From: Fidelibacterota bacterium
Lineage (GTDB): Bacteria; Fidelibacterota; Marinisomatia; Marinisomatales; UBA1611
Assembly (NCBI GenBank): GCA_018658715.1
Contig: JABHUQ010000075.1
Span: 1 to 64,000, forward strand
Length of the DNA stretch: 64,000 bases
Direction: 5' to 3'
In this document: one piece after another, positions 43,825-54,648 of the stretch
Layout: each line of letters opens with the position of its first letter
How positions within the stretch are numbered: the first letter of the stretch is position 1
Program-made: the position numbers and the translations under genes
The notes under the pieces: generated by a model
What the model saw: only the letters and a program-made list of their open reading frames with translations
Told to the model about the DNA's origin: nothing
Databases searched by the model: none

Positions 43825-44525
43825 TATTGATTTCGCCTAATGTTTTGAAAGTATGGATCATATTTTTTCAATTCACTTTTCAAAAAAATATTTAACCCTT
43901 TGGTCGTCATCGTTGCTCCAGATACACCATCTACTTGATGATAATAATCAGGAGACGTAGGATCAGCTTTACCCTTAACAGCCTGAATACTTACTAGTAC
44001 ACCGTTATCGTCCACAATTTTCTTTTGCTTATAATTATTAGTAAACCATTTTTTCTCAACTTCACCCCCTAATCCAGGTGTTTCTCTATGTTGGTAAAAA
44101 GTAATACCTTTAACTGTTTCTCCATCTGGTTCCAAAGCAAGGTATCCATACAATGTTGACCATAATCCTTTTCCAGATATTGGAATAGCGTACCCTTCAA
44201 TTTTATCTCCCATCATTTGCATAAATACAGGGAATTGATCATTTGTATTTTCAATGGAGTTCGATGAAATATTTTCTATAACAGCCCCTGTACTGTCCAC
44301 AACAATAGGAACAACGGTTTTTTCATATTCTTTTTCTATTTCATCTGGTGTGAATTCTTCGCCTTTAGGCTGAATATTAAGAGCAATAAGTATATTTTTC
44401 TTAATATCTAATTCAATATTAAGAAGTTGTTTCTTTTTAAGTGATGTAGCAGCGATTGATAATAATAATCCAAGAACAACCGTTATGGCTGCTGTAAAAA
44501 AAACTGTATATGAATTACTTCGCAT
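43824..44525 (-). CDS. nqrC: Na+-NQR subunit C
   Basis: [12 protein letters not shown] flavinylation motif, single N-terminal TM. Confidence 0.94.
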   Translation of the reverse strand: MRSNSYTVFFTAAITVVLGLLLSIAATSLKKKQLLNIELDIKKNILIALNIQPKGEEFTPDEIEKEYEKTVVPIVVDSTGAVIENISSNSIENTNDQFPVFMQMMGDKIEGYAIPISGKGLWSTLYGYLALEPDGETVKGITFYQHRETPGLGGEVEKKWFTNNYKQKKIVDDNGVLVSIQAVKGKADPTSPDYYHQVDGVSGATMTTKGLNIFLKSELKKYDPYFQNIRRNQ

Positions 44526-45690
44526 ATCGGGCCATTCGTTTTTTTATGTTTCCTTTAATAACATAATAATCTATTAAAGGAGAAAAAGCATTTAAAAATA
44601 AGATTGCCAACATAGTTCCTTCAGGATATGCAGGATTTATTGATCGGATAATGATTGTCATTACACCAATCAAAATACCATAAATCCAACGACCTTTGTT
44701 TGTCTGTGAAGCAGACACAGGGTCTGTCGCCATAAAAACTATACCAAATAAAAATCCACCCATAACAAGATGATATTCTGCTGGCAATGATAACATGGTA
44801 TTATCTGAATATGAAGCCAACCCATTTGTTAACCAAGCAGTTGCTACTAGTCCCAATACACCTCCAATCATTATTCTCCATGACGCCACTTTTGTAAAAA
44901 TTAAAAATCCCGCACTAAGCAATATTAAAATTTTACTAGTTTCCCCAATCGATCCCGGGATCCACCCAATGAACATATTCCACCAACTAAAATCAAATTG
45001 TGAAAAAGAATCAAGTAACTGTTTTGCATTTCCCCCCTCAACAGCTGCTGGGATAGACAATCCAGTAGCCCCGGAATATCCGTCTACTCCAGAAACCCAT
45101 ACCTTATCTCCTGAGATAGCTCCAGGATAAGCAAAAAATATAAAGGCACGAGCAGTTAATGCTGGATTAAAAATATTATATCCTGTCCCTCCAAAAATCT
45201 CTTTTCCTATTACAACACCAAATGATGTTGCTATAGCTACTTGCCATAATGGAATACTTGCGGGTACAATTAATGGGATCAAAAACCCTGTTACGAAAAA
45301 TCCTTCATTTACATCATGTTTTCTAACGGAGGCAAAAAGAACTTCCCAAAAACCACCTGTAATAAATGTTACAAGAAATATGGGTATAATTAAATTGAAG
45401 CCAACCAAAAAATTCTCATTCCACGTTCTAGTTATATTTTGTGCTATACTTGATTGAACCCCAATGTTAATTGCACCAAACATATATAGGGGCAACAATG
45501 CAAAAACGACTAAAATCATCACTCGCTTAATATCAACGCTATCTCGAATATGTGGAGCCTGACCTGTCTTCTTGTTAGTATTATAAATACCTACATCTAC
45601 AGCTTCCCATAATGGATATAATTTTTCTAAAGCGCCACCTTCTTCAAACACAGGTGCCATTTTATCCATTAAATTTCGAAGTGCTTTCAT
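44515..45690 (-). CDS. nqrB: Na+-NQR subunit B
   Basis: DGYSGATGLSIP flavinylation motif; multi-TM. Confidence 0.96.
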   Translation of the reverse strand: MKALRNLMDKMAPVFEEGGALEKLYPLWEAVDVGIYNTNKKTGQAPHIRDSVDIKRVMILVVFALLPLYMFGAINIGVQSSIAQNITRTWNENFLVGFNLIIPIFLVTFITGGFWEVLFASVRKHDVNEGFFVTGFLIPLIVPASIPLWQVAIATSFGVVIGKEIFGGTGYNIFNPALTARAFIFFAYPGAISGDKVWVSGVDGYSGATGLSIPAAVEGGNAKQLLDSFSQFDFSWWNMFIGWIPGSIGETSKILILLSAGFLIFTKVASWRIMIGGVLGLVATAWLTNGLASYSDNTMLSLPAEYHLVMGGFLFGIVFMATDPVSASQTNKGRWIYGILIGVMTIIIRSINPAYPEGTMLAILFLNAFSPLIDYYVIKGNIKKRMARYAK

Positions 45691-45692
45691 AA

Positions 45693-47036
45693 TTATCCTT
45701 CTGCCTCGACCATGTCTAATCCTGATTGTATAATAGCTGATAATTCTATTTTACTTGGACAGGCAAAACTGCATAATGCAAAATCTTCAGGGTCGCACTC
45801 AATAATCCCTAATTGTTCCATTTCTTCAATATCTTTAGCAATGATACTTCTAAACAAGGCAATGGGCATAATATCCATTGGTAATACATTTTCCCATGCA
45901 TCAATAGGTACTAATGCTCTAATTCCTCCATTTAGACTAGAATCAAATGAGAAAGGTTGATTGCCATTATTTAAAAAAGCATTTGTTAATGTATAACGTG
46001 TTTGACTTGAGCCGGGTTTTAACCATCCTAAAAATTCCCGCTCATCAGATTCAGGAATGACAGTTATAGTACTATCATAAAATCCAATAAACCCATCACT
46101 CGATGACTGGACACCCATCAAAACATCGCCTGATATTACCCTAGATTGCCCATCTTTTAATTTATTATAAATTAATGAATTGATAGATGATCCCATTCTT
46201 GATTTGATATGAGTTGGCGAATCCACAATAGGACCAGCTACGGTAACAATAAGTTCTGGATTATATGAACCAGTTAAAAATAAGTCACCAATCGTTGCAA
46301 CATGTTGCGCGTCAATTGTCCAAATAATTTTCCCTGGCTTTAATGGTGAAATGTGATGTATTTGAATACCTACATTTCCAGCAGGATGAGGCCCCGATAT
46401 ATGATTAATTTCACAATTATTCATATGACTCAATACAGATTCACCTGGTAAAGAAAAATATGTTTTACCTTTTGTTAATTGCGACAATGCATCGATGCCA
46501 GCCTGAAAAGAATCTAACCGTTCGGATAATGCTAATTCGAGATTAACAGTTAAAGGCGCTGTATTAAATCCAGATATAAATATTGCATCGGGTAATCGTT
46601 CAGGATCTGGAATTTTATTAAAGGGTCGTTGACGAATCATCGGAAATAGATTCCCATCTATAATTCGATCTATAACTACTTTTGCTCCTAGTGATTGTAT
46701 GGATTCAAAATCAAATGATTGCCCAACGAGTTTTTCTTCTACGTGGTCTAGCTCAATTATAATATTATCTATCACTCGTCTTGGACCAAACTGTATAGAT
46801 TTGATTGTACCAGATCCTGGTGACGCCCATTTGATTTTTGGATTATTTTTATTGAAAAATAAAGGAGCTCCTAATTGAATAGAGTCGCCTTCTTTAACCA
46901 AGAGTTTTGGTTTGATAGATTTAAATGTGCTGGGTTGAATTGATATATGGGAAGGTGCATTTCCTACGATTATTTCATCTGCAGGCAAACCAGCTATTCG
47001 GATATTGTAACCCTTTTTTATTCGTAATTTTGTCAT
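45693..47036 (-). CDS. nqrA: Na+-NQR subunit A
   Basis: NqrA family pattern, first gene of nqr set. Confidence 0.94.
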   Translation of the reverse strand: MTKLRIKKGYNIRIAGLPADEIIVGNAPSHISIQPSTFKSIKPKLLVKEGDSIQLGAPLFFNKNNPKIKWASPGSGTIKSIQFGPRRVIDNIIIELDHVEEKLVGQSFDFESIQSLGAKVVIDRIIDGNLFPMIRQRPFNKIPDPERLPDAIFISGFNTAPLTVNLELALSERLDSFQAGIDALSQLTKGKTYFSLPGESVLSHMNNCEINHISGPHPAGNVGIQIHHISPLKPGKIIWTIDAQHVATIGDLFLTGSYNPELIVTVAGPIVDSPTHIKSRMGSSINSLIYNKLKDGQSRVISGDVLMGVQSSSDGFIGFYDSTITVIPESDEREFLGWLKPGSSQTRYTLTNAFLNNGNQPFSFDSSLNGGIRALVPIDAWENVLPMDIMPIALFRSIIAKDIEEMEQLGIIECDPEDFALCSFACPSKIELSAIIQSGLDMVEAEG

Positions 47037-47066
47037 CAGTATAAACAGCTAAAATCGCATATAAAA

Positions 47067-48557
47067 TTACAGAATTTGAGTGAAGAAATGGAAAGAATAT
47101 TCAACCCATTTTATTACTGGACGCCAATAAATGCCAAATAATAAAGATGGGATTGCTGTAACTAACAAAAGACCTAAAATTGGTTTGTTTGGGAATTCTA
47201 TTGTTTCAGATTTTTCACCATCAAGGAACATGACTTTGACAACTTTAAAATAGTAATACAAAGACACAACACTGTTAAAAGCACCAAAAAACGCTAACCA
47301 ATAAAATTGACTCCCTGCTTTAATGACTGATGCAAAAATATAAAATTTTCCAATAAATCCTGCGGTTGGTGGCAACCCAGTTAAGGAGACCATAAAAATA
47401 GTCATAACTATACCTAGTATTGGCATATTCCACCCAAGACCACTGTAATCTTCGAACGTTTCACTTCCCGTCCTATTCTTAACATATAGTACAACAAAAA
47501 ATGCACCTAAATTCATTAATAAATACATGACAAGATATATCATTATTGCCTGAATACCATCCGAAGAAAGAACCGGTAGCGCCATTAGCATGTAACCTGC
47601 ATGAGCGACACTGGAATAGGCTAACATTCGTTTTATACTTTTTTGTTGAAGAGCAACCAAATTTCCTAATGTCATAGTAGCAACTGCCAAGACGGCAATC
47701 ATTTGAGGCCACGGCAATTCGGTGTTTGTTAAATAGCCATTCCCCTCTAGGGCAACTCCATCTCCCATCACCTGATGAAAGAATCGGATAAATAACGCTA
47801 ATCCTCCTGCTTTTGGAGCAACAGACAAAAATGCAGTAATAGTTGTAGGAGCACCTTCATAAACATCAGGTGTCCAAAAATGAAATGGAACCATAGAAAT
47901 TTTATAACCAAACCCAACGAGTATCATTACAATAGCAATGACAAATATAAGATTATAATCGCCACTGCCACCTACAAGCTGGTTTTGGATTTCAAAAAAG
48001 TTAGTACTGCCTGTAATTCCATAGATAAGGCTCATACCATATAACATAACCCCAGATGAAAAGGCTCCATATATTACATATTTTAATGCTGATTCATTTG
48101 ACCGTTGATCATTTTTTAAATAACCAGACAATATAAACGACATGATTGAAACAACTTCTAGTGACAAATAAACAGAAATCAGATCAACAGACGATACCAT
48201 TAAGAAGAGTCCAAAAACTAATATTCCCAAAAGTGAATAATATTCACCTTGACTATATCCCTTTAATTCATTGTTTTCTTGACTCGCTATTATGACAAGT
48301 GCTGTCGCGCTAATAACTAGTAGTTTGAAAAATTGGCCAAAAGGATCTAATACAATTGCATCCATAAACAATGTTGTTGTTTGGCTATCCTGTCCAATGA
48401 TGGCAAAACTTGACAATAATAGGCCACCAAAAACAAACCACCCTACATTTCGAGATTTTTCTTTCGGCAAAAATAAATCAAAAATAATGGCACCTAAAAC
48501 AGTTACCGTCAGGATAAGTTCAGGCCAATAAAGAGATAAACTTTGAAGATTATTCAT
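47067..48557 (-). CDS. nuoN: NADH-quinone oxidoreductase subunit N
   Basis: Antiporter-like subunit, [31 protein letters not shown]-type motif. Confidence 0.95.
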   Translation of the reverse strand: [496 protein letters not shown]

Positions 48558-48572
48558 ATCAATTCGCCCAGA

Positions 48573-50120
48573 TTACATTCCTGCAATTGGTGATCCAGAT
48601 GCAACCATTTCAATAATTAAATTCAAGGTTGATTTAACAAGATTTAAAAAAGGTGCTGGATATACACCTAAAATAACAGTAATAATTGCCAAAGGAATCA
48701 CAGTAAATAATTCTCTACTATTAATTTCAGCTAGATCTGAATATTTATCGTTTAACTTTCCGAAGAAAATACGTTGGAATGCCCACAAGAAATATGCTGC
48801 ATTCAATAAAATCCCAACCGTAGATGCTATAACAATTCCTTTAAATACTGGGAAGGCACCAATAAAACACATTGCTTCACTGATAAATCCAGAAAAGCCA
48901 GGCAATCCTAAGCCAGCAAAAAAGGCTAATGCTGTAATACCAGTATAGATAGGCATTTGAGATGCAAGTCCACCAAACCCATTAATTTCTCTATGATGTG
49001 CTCGGTCATAAATAACACCAACCAAAATAAAGAGCATGGCTGATATTGTTCCATGATTAAACATTTGAAATACTGCGCCTGCTAATCCTGCTTGAGCAGC
49101 TGTTGTATTTGCACCATTTGCTGAACCCGCAGCAATTACAGCCGCCATACCAATAAGAGAATATCCCATATGGTTAATACTAGAATAAGCAACAAGCTTC
49201 TTTAAATCTGTTTGGGCTAAGGCACATAATCCACCCCAAACAACATTGATTAATCCCAAAAATGCTAGCGCACCAGCAAACCACCAAACACCATCCGGCA
49301 TTAATCCATAATTCAATCTAAGAATTCCATAAACACCCAGTTTTAATAAAATTCCAGCTAATAAAACAGAAATAGCTGTAGGCGCTTCTACGTGCGCTAG
49401 CGGTAGCCAGGTATGAAATGGAAAAACAGGAACTTTTATTGCAAAACCAATAAACAATAAAACCCAAATAACCTTTATAGCGCTCATGCCCCACCACATA
49501 ACACCGGACAACATTTCAGGCGCATTTTGAATTAGAACCTGAATATCAAATGTTTGGCCACATGTAAAATAAAGGCCTAAAATACCAATCAACATTAAAA
49601 CAGAGCCAAATAGTGTATATAGGAAAAATTTAATTGCTGCATATTCGCGTTGAGGTCCACCCCAAATACCAATTAAGAAATACATTGGTAAAAGCATAAC
49701 TTCCCAAAAAATATAGAATAAAAAGAAATCCATAGATACAAATACACCCATTATTCCTGTATCTAATAATAAGAATAAGGCAAAATACCCTTTGACTGCA
49801 TGATCTATTTTCCAACTAACAAAAACACCTATGAAACATAACAATGCTGTTAATATAACCATTGGAAGACTTAAGCCATCAACACCCAAAATATATGATA
49901 TATTAAAGGACGGAATCCAATCAGCTCGTTCAACGAATTGCATACCCGCATCAGATGGATCAAATTTTGACCACAGGACTATTGCTAGCACAAGCTGAAT
50001 GCCTGTCGCTAAGGCTGCCATCCATTTAATTTCTTTGGTTCTATGCCTCGGAATGAGAGCTATCCCTAATAGCCCTAATACCGGCAACCAAACTAATAGA
50101 CTCAATAAATTTGATTCCAT
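48573..50120 (-). CDS. nuoM: NADH-quinone oxidoreductase subunit M
   Basis: AIKVPVFPFHTWLPLAHVEAPTAISVLLAG. Confidence 0.96.
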   Translation of the reverse strand: MESNLLSLLVWLPVLGLLGIALIPRHRTKEIKWMAALATGIQLVLAIVLWSKFDPSDAGMQFVERADWIPSFNISYILGVDGLSLPMVILTALLCFIGVFVSWKIDHAVKGYFALFLLLDTGIMGVFVSMDFFLFYIFWEVMLLPMYFLIGIWGGPQREYAAIKFFLYTLFGSVLMLIGILGLYFTCGQTFDIQVLIQNAPEMLSGVMWWGMSAIKVIWVLLFIGFAIKVPVFPFHTWLPLAHVEAPTAISVLLAGILLKLGVYGILRLNYGLMPDGVWWFAGALAFLGLINVVWGGLCALAQTDLKKLVAYSSINHMGYSLIGMAAVIAAGSANGANTTAAQAGLAGAVFQMFNHGTISAMLFILVGVIYDRAHHREINGFGGLASQMPIYTGITALAFFAGLGLPGFSGFISEAMCFIGAFPVFKGIVIASTVGILLNAAYFLWAFQRIFFGKLNDKYSDLAEINSRELFTVIPLAIITVILGVYPAPFLNLVKSTLNLIIEMVASGSPIAGM

Positions 50121-50141
50121 AATTACCTCAATAAAATCCTT

Positions 50142-52190
50142 TTAAACTGCTTGAATAATGATCATCAGAATTGCACCCGCTAAAACATAAAGAATATAAT
50201 TTTGGATGCGACCTGTTTGAATGTTTCTTAATGAATGACCTACGTTTTTCGCAGAACGCCCCACACCGTCTACTAGGCCTTGGTCAATGCCTTCGTAATC
50301 AAATTTGCCAGAAATATTAGAAAGCCAAGATGTGACTTTTCCAAAACCGTTGATGAAATATTTATCATATAATTCCCAATCGAAATAAGCAACTTTATCT
50401 GCAAACTTCATTAATGGTTGATAAAGAAAACGATCATAATTTTCATCAAAATAAAATTTATTAAGGCTTAACTTATATAATGGACCTGAATTTTTGGCCC
50501 ATGTGTCTGCCGATAATATTTTTTTCAAATACATTAAACCAGCCAACAGAATACCAATTCCTGCAACAGATAAAGATAATATCATTGCAGGCATATGTGC
50601 ATGGTGAGCGTGCTCTGCAATTTCATGAGCTGAGATATTTCCAGGGACAAATGAATCTTTTGCTACAATTAAATCGGTAAACCACCCATGTGTGGAAAAT
50701 GGATTAAAGTATGGTAAAGTATAAAATACAAAAATACTTAATGTACCCAACAGAACAAGTGGCCCTGTCATTTCGCGAGGGGATTCATGTATATCATCAT
50801 AAATTTCTGGCATTTTTGAGGGTCCATAAAATGTCATAAAAATCATTCTGAACATATAAAAGGCTGTCATCGCAGCTGCACCAAATCCGAAGATTGGTAA
50901 CAGAAAATGCTGAGGATGATTCTGAGCAAAAGATAATGTACCACCCAATATAGCATCCTTTGATAAAAATCCAGAAAAGAATGGTACACCGGCAATAGCT
51001 AAAGTACTAATGGTCATACTCCAAAAAGTAATGGGCATTTTTTCTTTAAATCCGCCCATGTTTCGCATATCTTGAGGATCTGTATCATGATCATGTTTTT
51101 TATGCAATGCATGGTGCATAGAATGAATCACACTACCGCTCCCATAAAAAAGATTTGCTTTAAACATGGCATGTGTCAATAAATGAAAGAAAGCAGCTGT
51201 ATAAACACCAGTTCCCACAGCTAAAATCATATATCCTAATTGACTAACAGTACTATAGGCTAATACTTTTTTAATGTCATTTTGTGTCAAAGCTATTGTC
51301 GCAGCAAAAAATGCTGTGAATCCACCTATATATGCAATGAATGTTAATGCATCCGGAGTCATCAATGGAAAAAGACGAACAGATAAATAAACGCCCGCAG
51401 CAACCATTGTTGCAGCATGCATTAATGCCGAAACTGGCGTTGGACCTTCCATGGCGTCTGGCAACCAGATATGTAGTGGGAATTGGGATGATTTACCCAT
51501 GGCACCAGCAAATAAACAAATACCGGCAAATGTTAATGTTGCACCTTCTATCGAACCAAGGGCAACGCCCTCAAAAATATCTGTAAAAGCAAATGAGCCT
51601 ACAGCTGTAAAGACAGTCATAATCCCAATGAAAAAGCCAATATCTCCAACACGATTTGTTAAAAATGCTTTTTTTGCTGCATTGGCAGCAGACTCTTTTT
51701 CAAACCAATGACCAATCAATAAATAAGAGCTAACACCCACTAATTCCCAAAATATATACATGGAAACTAAATTATTAGCAAGCACAATACCATTCATACT
51801 AAATGTGAATAATCCTAAGTAGGCATAATAACGAGAATAACGAATATCCCCATCTAAATATTTTATGGAGAAAATATGTGTACAACTTGATATTAGTGCC
51901 ACAACCAATAGCATAATGATGGTAATGTTGTCTACTAAGAAGCCGAGGCGAATTTTAAAATCTCCCAAATCCATCCACGTAAAGGATGATTCATACCTAA
52001 AATTTGGATCATATTGAGCCAACATTGATATAAACATATATCCTGCTAATAATAATGTAAATAGAATTGCAGAAATAGAGACCCAATCACCTTGACGAGG
52101 TAATCGTTTTCCGATAAATATTTGGATTGTGAATGCCAATAGAGGCAAAAACAAAATAGCTAAACTTGAATTGATATAAATATTATCCAT
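50142..52190 (-). CDS. nuoL: NADH-quinone oxidoreductase subunit L
   Basis: GKSSQFPLHIWLPDAMEGPTPVSALMHAATMVAAGVY. Confidence 0.97.
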   Translation of the reverse strand: MDNIYINSSLAILFLPLLAFTIQIFIGKRLPRQGDWVSISAILFTLLLAGYMFISMLAQYDPNFRYESSFTWMDLGDFKIRLGFLVDNITIIMLLVVALISSCTHIFSIKYLDGDIRYSRYYAYLGLFTFSMNGIVLANNLVSMYIFWELVGVSSYLLIGHWFEKESAANAAKKAFLTNRVGDIGFFIGIMTVFTAVGSFAFTDIFEGVALGSIEGATLTFAGICLFAGAMGKSSQFPLHIWLPDAMEGPTPVSALMHAATMVAAGVYLSVRLFPLMTPDALTFIAYIGGFTAFFAATIALTQNDIKKVLAYSTVSQLGYMILAVGTGVYTAAFFHLLTHAMFKANLFYGSGSVIHSMHHALHKKHDHDTDPQDMRNMGGFKEKMPITFWSMTISTLAIAGVPFFSGFLSKDAILGGTLSFAQNHPQHFLLPIFGFGAAAMTAFYMFRMIFMTFYGPSKMPEIYDDIHESPREMTGPLVLLGTLSIFVFYTLPYFNPFSTHGWFTDLIVAKDSFVPGNISAHEIAEHAHHAHMPAMILSLSVAGIGILLAGLMYLKKILSADTWAKNSGPLYKLSLNKFYFDENYDRFLYQPLMKFADKVAYFDWELYDKYFINGFGKVTSWLSNISGKFDYEGIDQGLVDGVGRSAKNVGHSLRNIQTGRIQNYILYVLAGAILMIIIQAV

Positions 52191-52495
52191 TAATGTTTCA
52201 ACCTTGATGCATCATCCACATTGACTGTTTGCATTGAATTATAGATTGTAATAATAATCGCCAAAGCAACAGCGGCTTCAGCTGCAGCTAAAACAATCAC
52301 AAATAGTGAAAAAACATGCCCACTTACGTTCATGCCACCAAACCGCGAAAAGGCAACAAAATTGATATTCGCAGCGTTTAAAATAAGTTCAACACCCATC
52401 AAAACAGCAATACCATTTCGTCGAGTAATAACACCAAATAGACCTAAAGAAAACAAGATGGCTGAAATATATAGATAATTGACAAGTTGGTCCAT
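52190..52495 (-). CDS. nuoK: NADH-quinone oxidoreductase subunit K
   Basis: GVITRRNGIAVLMGVELILNAANINFVAFS. Confidence 0.96.
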   Translation of the reverse strand: MDQLVNYLYISAILFSLGLFGVITRRNGIAVLMGVELILNAANINFVAFSRFGGMNVSGHVFSLFVIVLAAAEAAVALAIIITIYNSMQTVNVDDASRLKH

Positions 52496-52983
52496 TATCC
52501 TTCCTTCCTTGATAACATAGCAGCGCCAATTAGCGACCCCAACAAAAGAATGGATGCTACCTCAAATGGAAGCAAATATTTCGTCATAAGCAATTTGCCA
52601 ACTGTGCTCACAGTTTCTGATGGTTCTGTTGTTACCATTTGAAACCATGGCGCACTTCCCAATGAAGATGCTAAAAATAACAGAAATACAGCCACTACAA
52701 ACGCACCAATTTTTCTTTGCACATTTGTTTGCGATATTTTAACTGACTCAATTTTATGAGTTAACATAATACCAAATATAATTAGGACGAGAATACCACC
52801 GATATAAACCATGACTTGGATACCAGCCATAAAGTCTGCCCATAAAAAAATATATAATCCCGCTACACCTAATAATGTAAATAGCAAAGCAATGGCAGAA
52901 TAGATGAGTTGTCCAGAAAAAACAACCATCCCCGCAGACACAACGGTAATGGCAGCTACGAGCCAAAATGCTAGTTCAGACAT
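52495..52983 (-). CDS. nuoJ: NADH-quinone oxidoreductase subunit J
   Basis: GIQVMVYIGGILVLIIFGIMLT. Confidence 0.94.
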   Translation of the reverse strand: MSELAFWLVAAITVVSAGMVVFSGQLIYSAIALLFTLLGVAGLYIFLWADFMAGIQVMVYIGGILVLIIFGIMLTHKIESVKISQTNVQRKIGAFVVAVFLLFLASSLGSAPWFQMVTTEPSETVSTVGKLLMTKYLLPFEVASILLLGSLIGAAMLSRKEG

Positions 52984-53582
52984 TATGCTTTCACCTTAGG
53001 TTCTTTAGGTGCTTTAATTTCCGTCATTTTTTCTTGAGTTCCTTTTTTAGCAAACCTATAGATTAAATCAGATCTATCATATTCAGAAAATTCATAATCA
53101 ATATGATGTCTATCTGCATTTGGACCACCTGTCATAAAAATACATTCTTCAGGACATGGAAAGGTACATAAATTGCAATAACAACATTCTGTCATATCAA
53201 TATCAAATCGAGTAACAACCATAGCTTTTTTTGAACCATTAGATGTAATTCCAACGTGTCCCACTTCCTGTATATCTTCACCACGCACATCCGCTTTTAC
53301 CGTATCAATATGAATACAACCTACCGGACAAGCCCTCATACATTTTAAACAACCAATGCAATCATTAATATCAACTGTTAAACGTGATCGAATAACATTA
53401 TAATCATCATGATTAAAACCAATATTCCTTTCAGGGCGCGGCCATTTTTCTTCAGGATATTGTAGAGTTACGTTGTTCTTTTTGATTTTCATCATATGAA
53501 CCCATGTAATACCAAACCCTGTTAATAGTGTTGTAATTGTTTCCCAAATATTTTGAAAATATCTCGTCATAATATTACCCAA
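52983..53582 (-). CDS. nuoI: NADH-quinone oxidoreductase subunit I
   Basis: Two 4Fe-4S motifs CIGCLKCMRACP and CCYCNLCTFPCP. Confidence 0.95.
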   Translation of the reverse strand: MGNIMTRYFQNIWETITTLLTGFGITWVHMMKIKKNNVTLQYPEEKWPRPERNIGFNHDDYNVIRSRLTVDINDCIGCLKCMRACPVGCIHIDTVKADVRGEDIQEVGHVGITSNGSKKAMVVTRFDIDMTECCYCNLCTFPCPEECIFMTGGPNADRHHIDYEFSEYDRSDLIYRFAKKGTQEKMTEIKAPKEPKVKA

Positions 53583-54648
53583 AAATAAGGGTCCAAAGGC
53601 CCACGCCGAATATATTCATTAATGCGATAGGCAATAAATATTTCCAACAAATATCCATTAATTGATCCACACGTAGTCTAGGGAAAGTCCACCGAACCCA
53701 CATCATAACAAAAACCAATACCAATATTTTCGAAATGAACCAAAAAATACCCCATCCTGCTGTATTAAAATATCCTGAAATAGGACTCTGCCATCCTCCG
53801 AGAAAAGCAGTGACAGCAACACCGTTTACAACTAACATATTGGCATATTCACTTAAGAAAAAGAATGACCAACGCATACCAGAATATTCTGTATGAAATC
53901 CACCGACTAATTCTGATTCAGCTTCAGGGATATCGAACGGCGTTCTGTTTGTTTCTGCAATTCCAGCAATAAAATAAATAATAAATGCTATAAATGAAAA
54001 TGGACTCGAAAATACAATCCAGTCAAATATTCCGCCCGACTGATATTGGATTATACCTTGCATACTTAATGTACCTGTTAGCATAATGACGGTTACCAAT
54101 GATAATCCAGCGGGTATTTCATAACTAATAATTTGGGCAGCAGATCGCATTCCGCCATATAAAGACCATTTATTATTAGAAGACCATCCAGCAAGGATGA
54201 GGCCAATCACACCAAATGAACTCACTGCAAGAATATAAAAGATACCAATATTCATGTCTGCTACAATTAATGATTCTCCAAATGGAAGTGCAATCACCGC
54301 AATAAACGCACCCACAAAAATAATGAATGGCGCCATGATAAATAATTTTCTATCTGCTAATTTGGGTATTATATCTTCTTTTGAAATTAATTTTAATGCA
54401 TCTGCAATTGTTTGTAGCATGCCCCATTTCCCCGCATGAAGCCCTACACCTTGCCCCATAGGACCAACGCGGTCTTGCATAAAGGCAGAAACTTTTCTTT
54501 CAGCATACACTAACACAATGGCATTCACTGCAATAACAAGGAATAACATTAGGGCAGGTATTAAAATAGCAAAAAGAAGCAATAAATCATTCCCACTTAA
54601 AAATGGGATTGTCTCATTTAACCAATCATATAGAAGATCAACTGTCAT
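53575..54648 (-). CDS. nuoH: NADH-quinone oxidoreductase subunit H
   Basis: ERKVSAFMQDRVGPMGQG; AETNRTPFDIPEAESELVGGFHTEYSGMRW. Confidence 0.97.
   Translation of the reverse strand: MTVDLLYDWLNETIPFLSGNDLLLLFAILIPALMLFLVIAVNAIVLVYAERKVSAFMQDRVGPMGQGVGLHAGKWGMLQTIADALKLISKEDIIPKLADRKLFIMAPFIIFVGAFIAVIALPFGESLIVADMNIGIFYILAVSSFGVIGLILAGWSSNNKWSLYGGMRSAAQIISYEIPAGLSLVTVIMLTGTLSMQGIIQYQSGGIFDWIVFSSPFSFIAFIIYFIAGIAETNRTPFDIPEAESELVGGFHTEYSGMRWSFFFLSEYANMLVVNGVAVTAFLGGWQSPISGYFNTAGWGIFWFISKILVLVFVMMWVRWTFPRLRVDQLMDICWKYLLPIALMNIFGVGLWTLIFG

Noticed and set aside
43824-45690. Unusual flavinylation sites in NqrB/NqrC
   Set aside because: Both SGAT motifs (DGYSGATG and DGVSGATM) are standard ApbE targets
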